Assembly: GCF_034720595.1 (NCBI RefSeq)
Contig: NZ_JAYESJ010000001.1
Span: 3,560,001-3,624,000, forward strand
DNA from: Rhizobium sp. CC-YZS058
Lineage (GTDB): Bacteria; Pseudomonadota; Alphaproteobacteria; Rhizobiales; Rhizobiaceae
Direction: 5' to 3'
DNA length: 64,000 bases
The stretch's first letter is position 1, and each line of letters starts with the position of its first letter. The position numbers and the translations under genes are program-made. Shown here one piece after another: positions 49,985-58,497 of this stretch. The notes below the pieces were generated by a model that saw only the letters and a program-made list of their open reading frames with translations, ran no database searches and was not told the origin of the DNA.

Positions 49985-50545
49985 ATGCGCAAGCGATGGA
50001 AAGTGCCTCTTCTGGCGCTGGCAACCGTTATGGTGGCCGGCGGGATCTATCTGGCCGAGCTCCAGGAAACGGGCAATTTCCACGAAGTGATCCCCGGCGA
50101 GCTCTATCGCTCCGCGCAGCCGACTGCCGAGGAGATCCGCGACTATGCGGCGCGCTACGGCATTCGCACCGTGTTGAACCTGCGGGGAGCGGACAACTCC
50201 GCCTGGTACAAGGCGGAGACCGAAGCCGCGGCCGCGGAAAAGATCGAGCACATCGACTTTCGCCTGTCGCCCACCAAGCGCGTGACACCGGACACGATGC
50301 GCAGGCTCGTGGCGCTGATGAAGGCGGCGCCGAAGCCGATCCTGATCCACTGCCGCTCGGGCTCGGACCGCACCGGCCTTGCCAGCGTGCTCTACCTCCA
50401 TGAGGTCGCCGGCGTGGACGAAGAGACCGCCGAAAAGCAGCTCTCCATCTATTATGGCCACTTCTCGATCCCCTTCCTCTCGCAGGCCTATGCCATGGAC
50501 GAAAGCTGGGAAGATCTGGAGCAGCTCCTCGGCATGAAGAGCTGA
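49985..50545 (+). CDS. Tyrosine/dual-specificity phosphatase family protein, membrane-anchored
   Basis: 186 residues from the ATG at 49985; a GTG at 49976 is an alternative. N-terminal hydrophobic anchor or signal peptide (WKVPLLALATVMVAGGIYLA). The phosphatase domain carries the P-loop ILIHCRSGSDRTGLAS near residue 122 (Cys nucleophile and Arg of the HCx5R motif), preceded by RSAQPTAEEIRDYAARYGIR with an Asp-rich lead. DSP/PTP family of about 150 residues, so full length. It is convergent with acvB, 41 bp from its stop. It may act at the periplasmic face; substrate unknown. Confidence 0.82.
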   Translation: MRKRWKVPLLALATVMVAGGIYLAELQETGNFHEVIPGELYRSAQPTAEEIRDYAARYGIRTVLNLRGADNSAWYKAETEAAAAEKIEHIDFRLSPTKRVTPDTMRRLVALMKAAPKPILIHCRSGSDRTGLASVLYLHEVAGVDEETAEKQLSIYYGHFSIPFLSQAYAMDESWEDLEQLLGMKS

Positions 50546-50585
50546 CCTCCCTGTTCTTGGCAAGGGTGACCGATGATCCCGCCCC

Positions 50586-52001
50586 TTACGGAGATTGCGG
50601 CACCGGCTGGCTTGGCGGCGTCTGGCCTTTGAGCCGCATCGCATAGCTGTCGAGGATGCGCTTGACGAGCGCCGGATAATCCTCGTCGAAATGATGCCCG
50701 CCTTCGATCGGCACGATCTCGATGCCGGTTCCCTTGAGCGTCGGGCAGACATCGTCTTCCTCGTCGGTGCCGTAGATGCATTGGACGAGCTTCGGATCGA
50801 TCGACTTCAAATCATCGGCCGGGCTGCCCGATCCGCTGTTCTGCTGCGCGCCGATCCAGCCGAGCACGGAGATCTGGTAATCGACCTGATTGGAGACGGC
50901 GAGCAGCGAGAGCTGCGCGATGCGGTCGCGATCGGCCTTCGGCAGCAGGGTATAGGTGCGCGGCAGCACATCGGCCCCGAAGGAATAGCCGATCAGAAGC
51001 ACCTTCTTGGCATTCCAGCGTTTCGAATAGACATCGATGATCCGAGACAGATCGGTAGCCACCTGCTGCGGCGTCTTCTCGGTCCAGAAGTAGCGCAGGG
51101 AGTCGAGCCCCGCGACGGGAATGCCCTGCTTGACGAGCTCGTCGCCGACCTCCTTGTCGATATCGCGCCAGCCGCCATCGCCGGAGAGAACGACCGCCAT
51201 CGTATCCGAAGGCTTGGGCGCCTCGAGCACCGTCAGCGGCAGGCCGAGCGGATTGCTGTCGGCCTCGCTGTTCGATACCCGGTCCGACAGCGCGTCGGAA
51301 AACGCCGCCCACACATCGCTGCCGGCCTCCTCGACATCGATATCCTGATGCGTCTCGACAAGCGCATCGACATGCGCCTTCGCCTCGGCGCTGGCCGCAT
51401 CGCTGAAGAGAACGGTGACCGGATCCGGCAGCGGTCCGTCGGTCAGGCCATAGATCATCCGGTCGCCGACCGTGCGCTTGTCGGCGGGGGTGCAGAGCTC
51501 CTTCAGAAGCGCGATCCCCTCTTCCGGATCGGCGGCGATGGTGGCGCCGATGGTGGCCGGCGGCGTCTGGGCCGCGATGGCAAGCGCCAGCGCGCCCCCC
51601 GCCCCCACGCCCGCCACCACCGGCAGGTCATAGGCAGACTTATCGAGCGAGCGCTGCACTTGCTGGCTGAGCGCCTCGATGTCGGAGACCATGTAGACGC
51701 AGTCGCCGTCATCCTTGGAGAGTGCGGCGAGGTAGCGGGGCAGATCGATGCCGATCACCAGCGACCCTTCGCCGGTCAAACGGCTGGCGACCCCCTCTTC
51801 CTTGTCCGACCAGCCGGCCGCATCGGAGATCAGCACGACGGCCGCCTTGACCTCGCCTTGCGGCTTCAGGATCCGGGGCGTCGGGATCATGCCGGTATCA
51901 TACCGTGCGGCATCCTGTGCCTGTGCAGGCGCGGCCGAGATGAACGGGGCAAACGGAACGGCAAGGGCAGCCAAAAGCGTCAGAAGAGTCGTCCGTTTCA
52001 T
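50586..52001 (-). CDS. acvB: AcvB/VirJ family protein, periplasmic lysyl-phosphatidylglycerol hydrolase
   Basis: 471 residues, ATG overlapping the lpiA stop by 4 nt. Sec signal peptide (TTLLTLLAALAVPFAPF, cleavage near APAQA-Q). Two alpha/beta-hydrolase-like halves; the C-terminal VirJ domain carries the nucleophile elbow LIGYSFGADVLPR near residue 325, with an acid and a GGHHFDEDY His near 440. The N-terminal half keeps VAGVGAGGALALA. In Agrobacterium and Rhizobium, AcvB is required for virulence or acid tolerance and cleaves lysyl-PG made by LpiA. The operon lpiA-acvB is the classic arrangement. Confidence 0.92.
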   Translation of the reverse strand: MKRTTLLTLLAALAVPFAPFISAAPAQAQDAARYDTGMIPTPRILKPQGEVKAAVVLISDAAGWSDKEEGVASRLTGEGSLVIGIDLPRYLAALSKDDGDCVYMVSDIEALSQQVQRSLDKSAYDLPVVAGVGAGGALALAIAAQTPPATIGATIAADPEEGIALLKELCTPADKRTVGDRMIYGLTDGPLPDPVTVLFSDAASAEAKAHVDALVETHQDIDVEEAGSDVWAAFSDALSDRVSNSEADSNPLGLPLTVLEAPKPSDTMAVVLSGDGGWRDIDKEVGDELVKQGIPVAGLDSLRYFWTEKTPQQVATDLSRIIDVYSKRWNAKKVLLIGYSFGADVLPRTYTLLPKADRDRIAQLSLLAVSNQVDYQISVLGWIGAQQNSGSGSPADDLKSIDPKLVQCIYGTDEEDDVCPTLKGTGIEIVPIEGGHHFDEDYPALVKRILDSYAMRLKGQTPPSQPVPQSP

Positions 52002-54607
52002 TTGCGCACCAGTCCTTTCATGCCGCCGCCGATCAGCAGGGTGGCATCCATCAACGAGATCACCGGATTGAGCCCGCTGCCGGCCGCCATATAGCGCGGC
52101 TCCCAGCGGGGATGGAACTTGGCCTTGAAGGCCTTGAGACCCTTGAAATTGTAGAAGCGCTCGCCGTGCTCGTAGACCGTGCGGCCCACCCTGTCCCAGA
52201 CCGGGGAGGAGCGGCGCTCGGAAAGGCCCGCCAGCGGCGCCATGCCGAGATTGAACCGCTTGAACCCCTGGTCGCGCAGATGCTCCATCAGCGAAACGAA
52301 GAGAACATCCATCGAGCCCTTGGGCGCATCCGGGGCGAAACGCATGAGGTCGACCGAGCCTTCCTCCTTCGTCTGCGTCACCAGCACATTGGCGAAGGCG
52401 ACGATGCGACCTTCGACGCGCAGGACGCCGACGGGCTGGCGCAGCATGTAATCGGGGGAGAAGAAGCCGAGGGAGAACCCCTTTTCCTTGGCCTCGTGAT
52501 GCGCGAGCCAGCCATCCGAGACCTGTTGCAGCTCGTCGAGAATGGCTGGAACGCCCTCGGGTTCGATCAGCTCGAACACCAGGCCATCGCGCAGGCCGCG
52601 GCTCTGCGTCTGGCGGAGCGTCGCCCATTTGCCGCCCTTCAGCGTGAACTGTTCGAGGTCGATGCTGGCGATCTCGCCCAGGCGAAAGGCGCGCAAGCCG
52701 GCATCGGCATAGAAGGACAGGCCGGCCGGCGACACCTGGTAGAAGACCGGACGGCAGCCGGCGGCGCGCGCGCTTTCGACGAAGCGCCAGATCAGCTCGG
52801 CCCAGGCCTCGCGCGGGCCGACCGGATCGAACAGAGCGATCCAGGACCGACCCTGGCGGCCATACATAATGAAGGCATCGCCCTCATCGGAGAACATCAG
52901 GCTCTTGTCGCCCATCTTGACCAGATTGGCATCCGAAAGGCCTTGGCGTGCGACGATGGCCATGGCCCGGTCCATGTCGGCCGCCGTCGGCGCCGCGATC
53001 GCGCCACGCGCAGGCCGCATCAAGCTCCAGGTGGAAAAGGCGCCGGCGAAGATGACGAGACCCAGAACGGCACGCAACCCGCGCGGCGCTTCCGCCGAAA
53101 ACTCGAACTGCCACCAGAGATCATGGCTGTATTCCACATCGCGGTAGACGAAGAGCAGGACGGCGAGCGCAAAGAGGCAGAGAGCGCCCATGGCCGAGAG
53201 CCACGGCACCGTCAGGGCGGCGCTGGTCATCGTGGCCGGCCGGTTGAACATGCGCCGGCTGACAAGCAGGCTGACGATGAAGAAGCCGAGCAGGCTCGCC
53301 TCGACGAGGGCCACCGCCTTGGCGAGCGATAGCACGAGGGCGGCGAGCGAAAGGGCGAGCGCGGCCCACCACGCTCCATCCAGCCGCTGCGCAAGCCCGC
53401 GGGCAACGATGATCAGCACGAGGCCGAGCAGGCTCGCCAGGAAATGCGAGCCTTCGATGACGGGCAGCGGCAGGCGGGCGGAGAGCGAGGCGAGATTTTC
53501 GTCCGGGGTCGGCGTCACGCTCGAAAAGACAAGCATGGCGGCGAGCATCAGCGCGAAGGCGGAGAGAAGCAGGGGCGTCAGCCGCCCCGCGACGCGCCGC
53601 AGACTGGACCCGACCGGGCGATGCATGAGACTGCGGACTTCCGCGCCGACGACGAAGACGACCGCCAGGGCCAGCGGCAACACGTTGTAGATCAGGCGAT
53701 ACAGCACGAGCGCGCCCAGCACCTCGTCCACATTGGCCGTGTGGCCAAGGGCGGCGACGATCACCGTTTCGAAGACGCCGAGGCCGCCCGGCACATGGCT
53801 GATGACACCCAGCGCCACCGCAATCGAGAAGACGGCGAGGAAGGCCGGCCAGCCGATCGTGTCCGTCGGCAGCAGCACGAAGAGCACCGAGGCGGAGGCT
53901 GCGAGATCAAGGACCGAGACCAGGAATTGCCGCGAGCTGGTGCGCGAATCCGGCAGGCGCAGCGAGAGCGGCCCGAAGGAGAGAACCCGCCCATCCCGGC
54001 CGGCCACCATCAACGCCACCAGCCCGGTGAGCACGAGCACCGAGAGACCCCGCAGAGCCGGCGCCGAAAGGCCGGTCAGTGGCGCCACCTCCGGTGCGAT
54101 CGCCAGAATGCTCAGCGCACCGAGTGCCGCAAGCCCGAGCGTGAAGGACAGGGTGGTGAAGGCAATGATGCCGCCGATTTCCTCCGGCCGCAGCCCGAGG
54201 CGCGAATAGGCCCGGTAGCGGATGGCCCCGCCGCTCAAAGGCCCGAACCCGGCCATGTTGCCGACCGCATAAGCGGCAAAGGCGGTCAGCGCCACATCGG
54301 CATAGGGAAGCTTGCGCCGCACATAGCTGAGCGCGCCCACATCGTAAAAGGTCAGCGCCAGGAAGCTGAGCGCAGTGAAGGCGACGGCAAGCAGGATCGA
54401 GGTGAAGGGCGTGGCCGCAAGCCCGGCCACCACATCGTCATAGCGCACTTCAGAGGTCAGCCGCACGATGGCGACCACGACGATGGCCGCGATCAGCAGG
54501 ACGGCGCCCCCGGCCAGATAGCGGCTGTAGCGGCCGAAACGGTCGACGAGCGACATCGCGCCGGCTTCATCTTCAGCCGACGGAGAAGGGAGGGTGTCTT
54601 GGTTCAT
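51998..54607 (-). CDS. lpiA: Lysyl-phosphatidylglycerol synthase/flippase LpiA (MprF family)
   Basis: 869 residues from the ATG at 54607; a longer frame upstream lacks support. The N-terminal half (residues about 20-530) is a flippase domain of roughly 14 membrane helices (LTFYDVGALSYVRRKLPYAD, GGAIRYRAYSRLGLRPEEIG). The C-terminal half (about 560-869) is the cytoplasmic aminoacyl-transferase domain (GWLAHHEAKEKGFSLGFFSP, GSVDLMRFAPDAPKGSMDVL, RFYNFKGLKAFKAKFHPRW). It transfers Lys from Lys-tRNA to phosphatidylglycerol, protecting against cationic peptides, and in rhizobia is acid-induced. It is coupled to acvB by ATGA. Confidence 0.93.
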   Translation of the reverse strand: MNQDTLPSPSAEDEAGAMSLVDRFGRYSRYLAGGAVLLIAAIVVVAIVRLTSEVRYDDVVAGLAATPFTSILLAVAFTALSFLALTFYDVGALSYVRRKLPYADVALTAFAAYAVGNMAGFGPLSGGAIRYRAYSRLGLRPEEIGGIIAFTTLSFTLGLAALGALSILAIAPEVAPLTGLSAPALRGLSVLVLTGLVALMVAGRDGRVLSFGPLSLRLPDSRTSSRQFLVSVLDLAASASVLFVLLPTDTIGWPAFLAVFSIAVALGVISHVPGGLGVFETVIVAALGHTANVDEVLGALVLYRLIYNVLPLALAVVFVVGAEVRSLMHRPVGSSLRRVAGRLTPLLLSAFALMLAAMLVFSSVTPTPDENLASLSARLPLPVIEGSHFLASLLGLVLIIVARGLAQRLDGAWWAALALSLAALVLSLAKAVALVEASLLGFFIVSLLVSRRMFNRPATMTSAALTVPWLSAMGALCLFALAVLLFVYRDVEYSHDLWWQFEFSAEAPRGLRAVLGLVIFAGAFSTWSLMRPARGAIAAPTAADMDRAMAIVARQGLSDANLVKMGDKSLMFSDEGDAFIMYGRQGRSWIALFDPVGPREAWAELIWRFVESARAAGCRPVFYQVSPAGLSFYADAGLRAFRLGEIASIDLEQFTLKGGKWATLRQTQSRGLRDGLVFELIEPEGVPAILDELQQVSDGWLAHHEAKEKGFSLGFFSPDYMLRQPVGVLRVEGRIVAFANVLVTQTKEEGSVDLMRFAPDAPKGSMDVLFVSLMEHLRDQGFKRFNLGMAPLAGLSERRSSPVWDRVGRTVYEHGERFYNFKGLKAFKAKFHPRWEPRYMAAGSGLNPVISLMDATLLIGGGMKGLVRK

Positions 54608-54911
54608 GGAAGCACGCACAAGTTCGTGATCGGAAGCTGCTCTATCGTCCCGCGCCCCAACCCTGTCCAGTGAACTTCCTGTAACCTTTGACAGCGCTCC
54701 CTGAAGAACTGTTTTAGCGAAGCCGCCTTTCAAGCTGCGCCCGAACCGCAGCCACAATTTTTTCGATGATCGGGCTGGAGGTGTAGGCTAAAGCCACATG
54801 GAGCAGCGCGCCATGAACCGGCAGGGGTCGGATCGAGCATGTCCAGCCGAAGTGCAATCGCTCGGCCTCGGACAATGCGGCAGAACGGCTGGAAGAAGCA
54901 GGCAGGACAGC
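54608..54911. other. Divergent promoter region lpiA / channel gene
   Basis: About 300 bases between the lpiA start (minus) and the preferred channel start (plus). An in-frame ATG at 54798 could lengthen the channel N-terminus by 38 residues, but those residues are not hydrophobic and no strong ribosome-binding site precedes them. I see no other gene or repeat. Confidence 0.5.
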
Positions 54912-55715
54912 ATGGCGGAACAGGTGCCCGAGGCGGGCAAGAAGACGACGGCGCTCGAGGCCTTGCGGAACCGTCTGCGCGGGCTTTACTACGGGACGGA
55001 CAGCCGCGCCCTGCGCTTCCAGCTGACCATCGGCGTCATCGACGTTCTGGTCATCCTCTTCTTCCTGGCTGGGCCCTATCTCAACCCCGGCAGTTCCTAT
55101 CTGGTGATCGATTACTCGATCGCCGCCATCATCGCCTGCGAACTCTTCGCGCGCGCGCTCGTTGCCAACAATGCCGGCCGCTTCCTGCTCAAGCCGATGA
55201 CGCTGGTCGATCTCCTGATTCTCGCCACTCTGCTTGCCCCGCAGCATTTTTCAAATTTCGCCTTCCTGCGGGCGCTGCGGATCTGGTCGTTCAGCCAGAG
55301 CCGGATCTTCGAGGTGGTGACGACGAAGCTCGGCTGCCGGCGCTATCAGGACGTGATGCGCGCCTGCATCGCCTTTGTCACCTTCCTCTTCCTCATCTCG
55401 GGCTTCGTCTACACCACCTTCTTCTACAGGGATGCCGGCATCAATGGCTTCGTCGATGCGCTCTATTTCACCGTGGCGACGATCACCACCACCGGCTTCG
55501 GCGACATCACCCTGCCCGGTACGCTCGGCAAGCTGACCTCGATCGTCACGATGATCTTCGGCGTCTCGCTCTTCGTTCGCCTCGCGCAAACGATCGTTCG
55601 CCCGTACAAGGTTACCTACCCCTGCCCCCAATGCGGGCTGAGCCGCCATGATGCCGACGCCGTGCACTGCAAGGCCTGCGGCCATATTCTCAATATTCCC
55701 GACGAAGGGATGTAG
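54912..55715 (+). CDS. Potassium-channel-like ion transport protein with C-terminal zinc ribbon
   Basis: 267 residues from the ATG at 54912 (AGGA upstream); an ATG at 54798 is possible. Four to six membrane segments: helices near residues 35-55, 65-85, 95-115 and 155-175, then a pore loop with ALYFTVATITTTGFGDITLP (TTTGFGD, close to the K+ filter TxGYGD but with Phe for Tyr), and a final helix. The C-terminus is a zinc ribbon: CPQCGLSRHDADAVHCKACGH (two CxxC pairs). It is a voltage-gated-like 2TM/6TM K+ channel-type protein; whether it conducts K+ selectively with a GFG filter is uncertain. Divergent from lpiA. Confidence 0.8.
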   Translation: MAEQVPEAGKKTTALEALRNRLRGLYYGTDSRALRFQLTIGVIDVLVILFFLAGPYLNPGSSYLVIDYSIAAIIACELFARALVANNAGRFLLKPMTLVDLLILATLLAPQHFSNFAFLRALRIWSFSQSRIFEVVTTKLGCRRYQDVMRACIAFVTFLFLISGFVYTTFFYRDAGINGFVDALYFTVATITTTGFGDITLPGTLGKLTSIVTMIFGVSLFVRLAQTIVRPYKVTYPCPQCGLSRHDADAVHCKACGHILNIPDEGM

Positions 55716-55721
55716 TACGGA

Positions 55722-55762
55722 CACTCAGATGGAAGCCTTTAGGACAGGCTTCCATCTGAGTG
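55722..55762. repeat. Perfect 16-bp inverted repeat after the channel gene
   Basis: CACTCAGATGGAAGCC and GGCTTCCATCTGAGTG flank a 9-nt loop, starting 7 bp after the channel stop. It has no T-run, so it may be a processed or Rho-linked 3' hairpin that stabilises the mRNA, or a regulatory element for the downstream gene. No second copy was noticed in this window. Confidence 0.6.
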
Positions 55763-55904
55763 CCGGTACCAGCCTGTCGCGGCTCCATATCCGTGGCATT
55801 GCCGCAGTGCAGCGAATCTGGCATAGTTAACACTTACAATTCATTCCCTCCTGTTTTCTGCTCGTATCGAGTCTCCTTCCCTTTTCGAAAGACGTCGGAC
55901 GCTG

Positions 55905-56099
55905 ATGCTGCAGACCGTTCTCTTCGCCACCTACACGCTCGTTGCGCTGTTCTTCCTCGATGCCACGCATCGGGAAGGCGAGGCGCAGGGCGGCGCATGG
56001 GATGGCATGCGCGTGCTCGGCATGCTGCTTTGCCTCATCTGGCCGGTGCTGATCGTGCATGTGGCCGTGCTGGCTTACCGTCGGCGCCAGGCAAACTGA
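55905..56099 (+). CDS. Small two-helix membrane protein
   Basis: 64 residues, ATG start. Two hydrophobic segments (VLFATYTLVALFFL and LGMLLCLIWPVLIVHVAVLA) separated by a short charged loop with HREGEAQGG, ending in a basic RRRQAN. An inner-membrane hairpin, family not recognised. A weak purine stretch (GTCGGACGCTG) precedes the start. Upstream is a long intergenic stretch with an inverted repeat; downstream is a larger membrane-anchored gene. Confidence 0.55.
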   Translation: MLQTVLFATYTLVALFFLDATHREGEAQGGAWDGMRVLGMLLCLIWPVLIVHVAVLAYRRRQAN

Positions 56100-56238
56100 G
56101 CGCTTTGCGCGGTCGCCGGTCCGCCACTGCATGGCTATTGGCTCAAATCTTCATACATTTGTAGGAAACTTGCGCGAGGCGATGGGTGCCTGGCCGGATG
56201 ACCCGGGCAAAGCAATGATGCGGTGAAGGAGAGACAGC

Positions 56239-57231
56239 GTGGCAGGCCGGGCAAAGGCGGAACGGCGCGGCGGGCGCCTCTTCTTCTGGTTCGCCTTCCT
56301 GCTGGTGGTGGCAGCCATCATCGCCACCGTGCTTCTTGCCAACAACCGCCGCAATCTCGATCGCCTGCTGCAGGCTCTCCCTGCCATTCCGGGATTGACG
56401 CGGGTCCAGGGTCCAGCCACGGGGCTTATCAAGGGCGACCGCACCGTCCGGGTGATGAAGGGGCGGCGCGTGCCGGCAGCCACGATCGTCGCGCCGCAGA
56501 AGCTCTTCGCCAGCCTGGACGCGCCGGAACAGAGCTTCCTGCGCGCGATCCGCAGCGATCCGCGCGCGCTCTGCGACCGGCTGAAGGACGGCGGTTTCCC
56601 GGACATCGCCTGGTCGAAGAGTGCCGCCGGCGGCGGCAGCTGGGAATGTTCGTCGATGCATTCCATCGGCGCTCCTGCCGACGACGGTCGCGTCCAGTCT
56701 TCGGTCTTCGTGTCGGTGAAGGGTGCGGGAGAAGACACCGTCGACTCCTTCCGCGTGAAGCTCAACATCGAGCGGCCGGAGGATCGGGCGGAGGTTTCGA
56801 AGACGGGCGCCGCAGCGGCGGCCGCCTTCCTGCGCCAGGTGCAATGGGCAGGTGACGGAACGGTGATCGAGCGGGTCCAGTCGCTTCAGGAATTCGACCT
56901 CAAGGACTTCGGCAGCCGCATCCAGCTGCGCAAGGAATTCGGCTCGGTGCCGCGCTATAATTTCCTGGCGAGCGAAGCCTTCTCGCGCCATCGCCGCACC
57001 GGTGCGGATCGCTACTTCGACCGCGCCCTCTGGCTGGCCTACAACGGGTCGCCGCGCGAGACGACCGGGATCGACCCATCTGTGCTGCCGCCACGCCGCG
57101 TGACGACGGTTCGCCAAAAGGACATCGAGACCACGCCGCTGCCGCCGCCGGAGTTCCGTCAACCCATGCCGGAGGAGATTTTAGAGCGGCCGGATGCGGT
57201 AGAGCCCTTGCCCGCGGAGGGCGATCCGTGA
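56239..57231 (+). CDS. Membrane-anchored protein of unknown function upstream of exoY
   Basis: 330 residues, GTG start at 56239 behind GAAGGAGAG. One N-terminal membrane helix (LFFWFAFLLVVAAIIATVLL, residues 15-34), then a periplasmic part of about 290 residues with two cysteines (ALCDRL and WECSSM) and a proline-rich, acidic C-terminal tail (PLPPPEFRQPMPEEILERP). I do not recognise a catalytic motif. Rhizobial homologues of this layout sit near exopolysaccharide genes; exoY follows by 271 bp, so a role in polysaccharide export is possible but is inference. Confidence 0.7.
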   Translation: MAGRAKAERRGGRLFFWFAFLLVVAAIIATVLLANNRRNLDRLLQALPAIPGLTRVQGPATGLIKGDRTVRVMKGRRVPAATIVAPQKLFASLDAPEQSFLRAIRSDPRALCDRLKDGGFPDIAWSKSAAGGGSWECSSMHSIGAPADDGRVQSSVFVSVKGAGEDTVDSFRVKLNIERPEDRAEVSKTGAAAAAAFLRQVQWAGDGTVIERVQSLQEFDLKDFGSRIQLRKEFGSVPRYNFLASEAFSRHRRTGADRYFDRALWLAYNGSPRETTGIDPSVLPPRRVTTVRQKDIETTPLPPPEFRQPMPEEILERPDAVEPLPAEGDP

Positions 57232-57502
57232 TGCCGAAGGTACGGCTGCGTTAACCAAAGGTGAAGGATGAACCAAGTCTCTTATTGCCATTTTCGTTCA
57301 AATTTACTAGACGGTTAACAAATAGAAAATTCTGCCACACTTACATTTTTTCTGGGACGCCGCACCCTCCCGGGGTTCGTCATCACCGCCAAGATTTTCA
57401 TCCACGCGCATGAAGCGCGCACCGTGTCGGCCAGTTTGTCTTTTTCGCACGTGTCCATTTTTCGGATGCAGGCTGCTGAACGGTGTCGGGAGTTTGAGAG
57501 CC

Positions 57503-58258
57503 ATGACCAAGCAGACTGCGTTCAAGGCCACTGACCAATATGTGATCGACGGCCTGAGACTGAAGCGGGGGCAGCGAAGCACCCGCCGATCCGGCTTCTT
57601 CAAGGCCGGCGATCAGAACTTCCACATCGAACCGGTCAGCGTTCCCAATCGTCCCGTCCAGCTTGCCATGAAGCGCGCCATCGACATTGCCGGCGCATTC
57701 AGCGGGCTTCTGGTGCTGGCGCCCGTGCTTCTGCTCATCGCCCTGCTGATCAAGCTGGAAAGCAAGGGTCCGGTCTTCTTCCGCCAGCTGCGCACCGGCC
57801 GCAACGAAGTGCCGTTCGAAATCCTCAAGTTCCGCTCCATGTACACCGATCGCTGCGATCGCTCGGGCGTGCAGCAGACGATCAGCGGCGATCCGCGCAT
57901 CACCAAGGTCGGCTGCTTCCTGCGCCGCACCAATCTGGACGAGATCCCGCAGCTCTGGAACGTGTTGGTCGGTGACATGTCGCTGGTCGGCCCGCGTCCG
58001 CATGTGCCGGACATGCTGGCCGCCGGCCGTGATTATGCCGATCTCGTTCGCGGATACGAAAACCGCCACCTGATGCGCCCCGGCCTGACCGGCCTCGCCC
58101 AGGCCCGCGGCCTGCGCGGCCCGACGACGCACCGCTGGATGGCGATCCGCCGCATTTTCTGCGACGTCGAATATGTTCGCAATTTCTCGCTGCTGCTCGA
58201 CATCAAGATCATCCTGCGCACGCTGATCAACGAACTGCGCGGCGGCACGGGCTTTTAA
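57503..58258 (+). CDS. exoY: Exopolysaccharide priming glycosyltransferase (ExoY/PssA type)
   Basis: 251 residues from the ATG at 57503 (GGGAG upstream); the frame extends upstream without a site. Bacterial sugar-transferase family (PF02397): one membrane helix (AFSGLLVLAPVLLLIALLI, residues about 64-82), then the cytoplasmic core FRQLRTGRNEVPFEILKFRS, GDPRITKVGCFLRRTNLDEI and VGDMSLVGPRPHVPDML with the conserved Asp-Glu and PRP motifs. It transfers the first sugar-1-phosphate (galactose or glucose) to undecaprenyl phosphate, starting exopolysaccharide repeat synthesis. It is a stand-alone exoY/pssA as in Rhizobium, followed by a terminator. Confidence 0.92.
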   Translation: MTKQTAFKATDQYVIDGLRLKRGQRSTRRSGFFKAGDQNFHIEPVSVPNRPVQLAMKRAIDIAGAFSGLLVLAPVLLLIALLIKLESKGPVFFRQLRTGRNEVPFEILKFRSMYTDRCDRSGVQQTISGDPRITKVGCFLRRTNLDEIPQLWNVLVGDMSLVGPRPHVPDMLAAGRDYADLVRGYENRHLMRPGLTGLAQARGLRGPTTHRWMAIRRIFCDVEYVRNFSLLLDIKIILRTLINELRGGTGF

Positions 58259-58353
58259 GACCGGACCGCAGAGAAGCGCACCCGCAAGCGTGAGCAGCGA
58301 CCGACCACCGGCGAGAGACCGCTGCGGCGGCTGAGTGCTGAGAAATCGAAGAC

Positions 58354-58378
58354 GAAGGCGTCCGGAAGGGCGCCTTTT
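58354..58378 (+). terminator. Rho-independent terminator after exoY
   Basis: AAGGCG pairs with CGCCTT (58354-58375) across a 10-nt loop and is followed by TTT. It lies about 95 bp after the exoY stop. Confidence 0.75.
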
Positions 58379-58434
58379 TCATGTCCGGATCTCACCCGGC
58401 ACTTGACGGATGTTCGGCAATCGTCCGGCCAACG

Positions 58435-58465
58435 AAAAACCGCCCGGTGCTTTCGCTCCGGGCGG
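58435..58465 (-). terminator. Rho-independent terminator of the glycerol ABC operon
   Basis: On the minus strand CCGCCCGG pairs with CCGGGCGG across a 10-nt loop, followed by five T residues (58439-58435). It lies about 35 bp after the glpV stop. Confidence 0.85.
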
Positions 58466-58497
58466 CTCAGGCGTCTCTTGGGAGAGAAGTGGATCGC

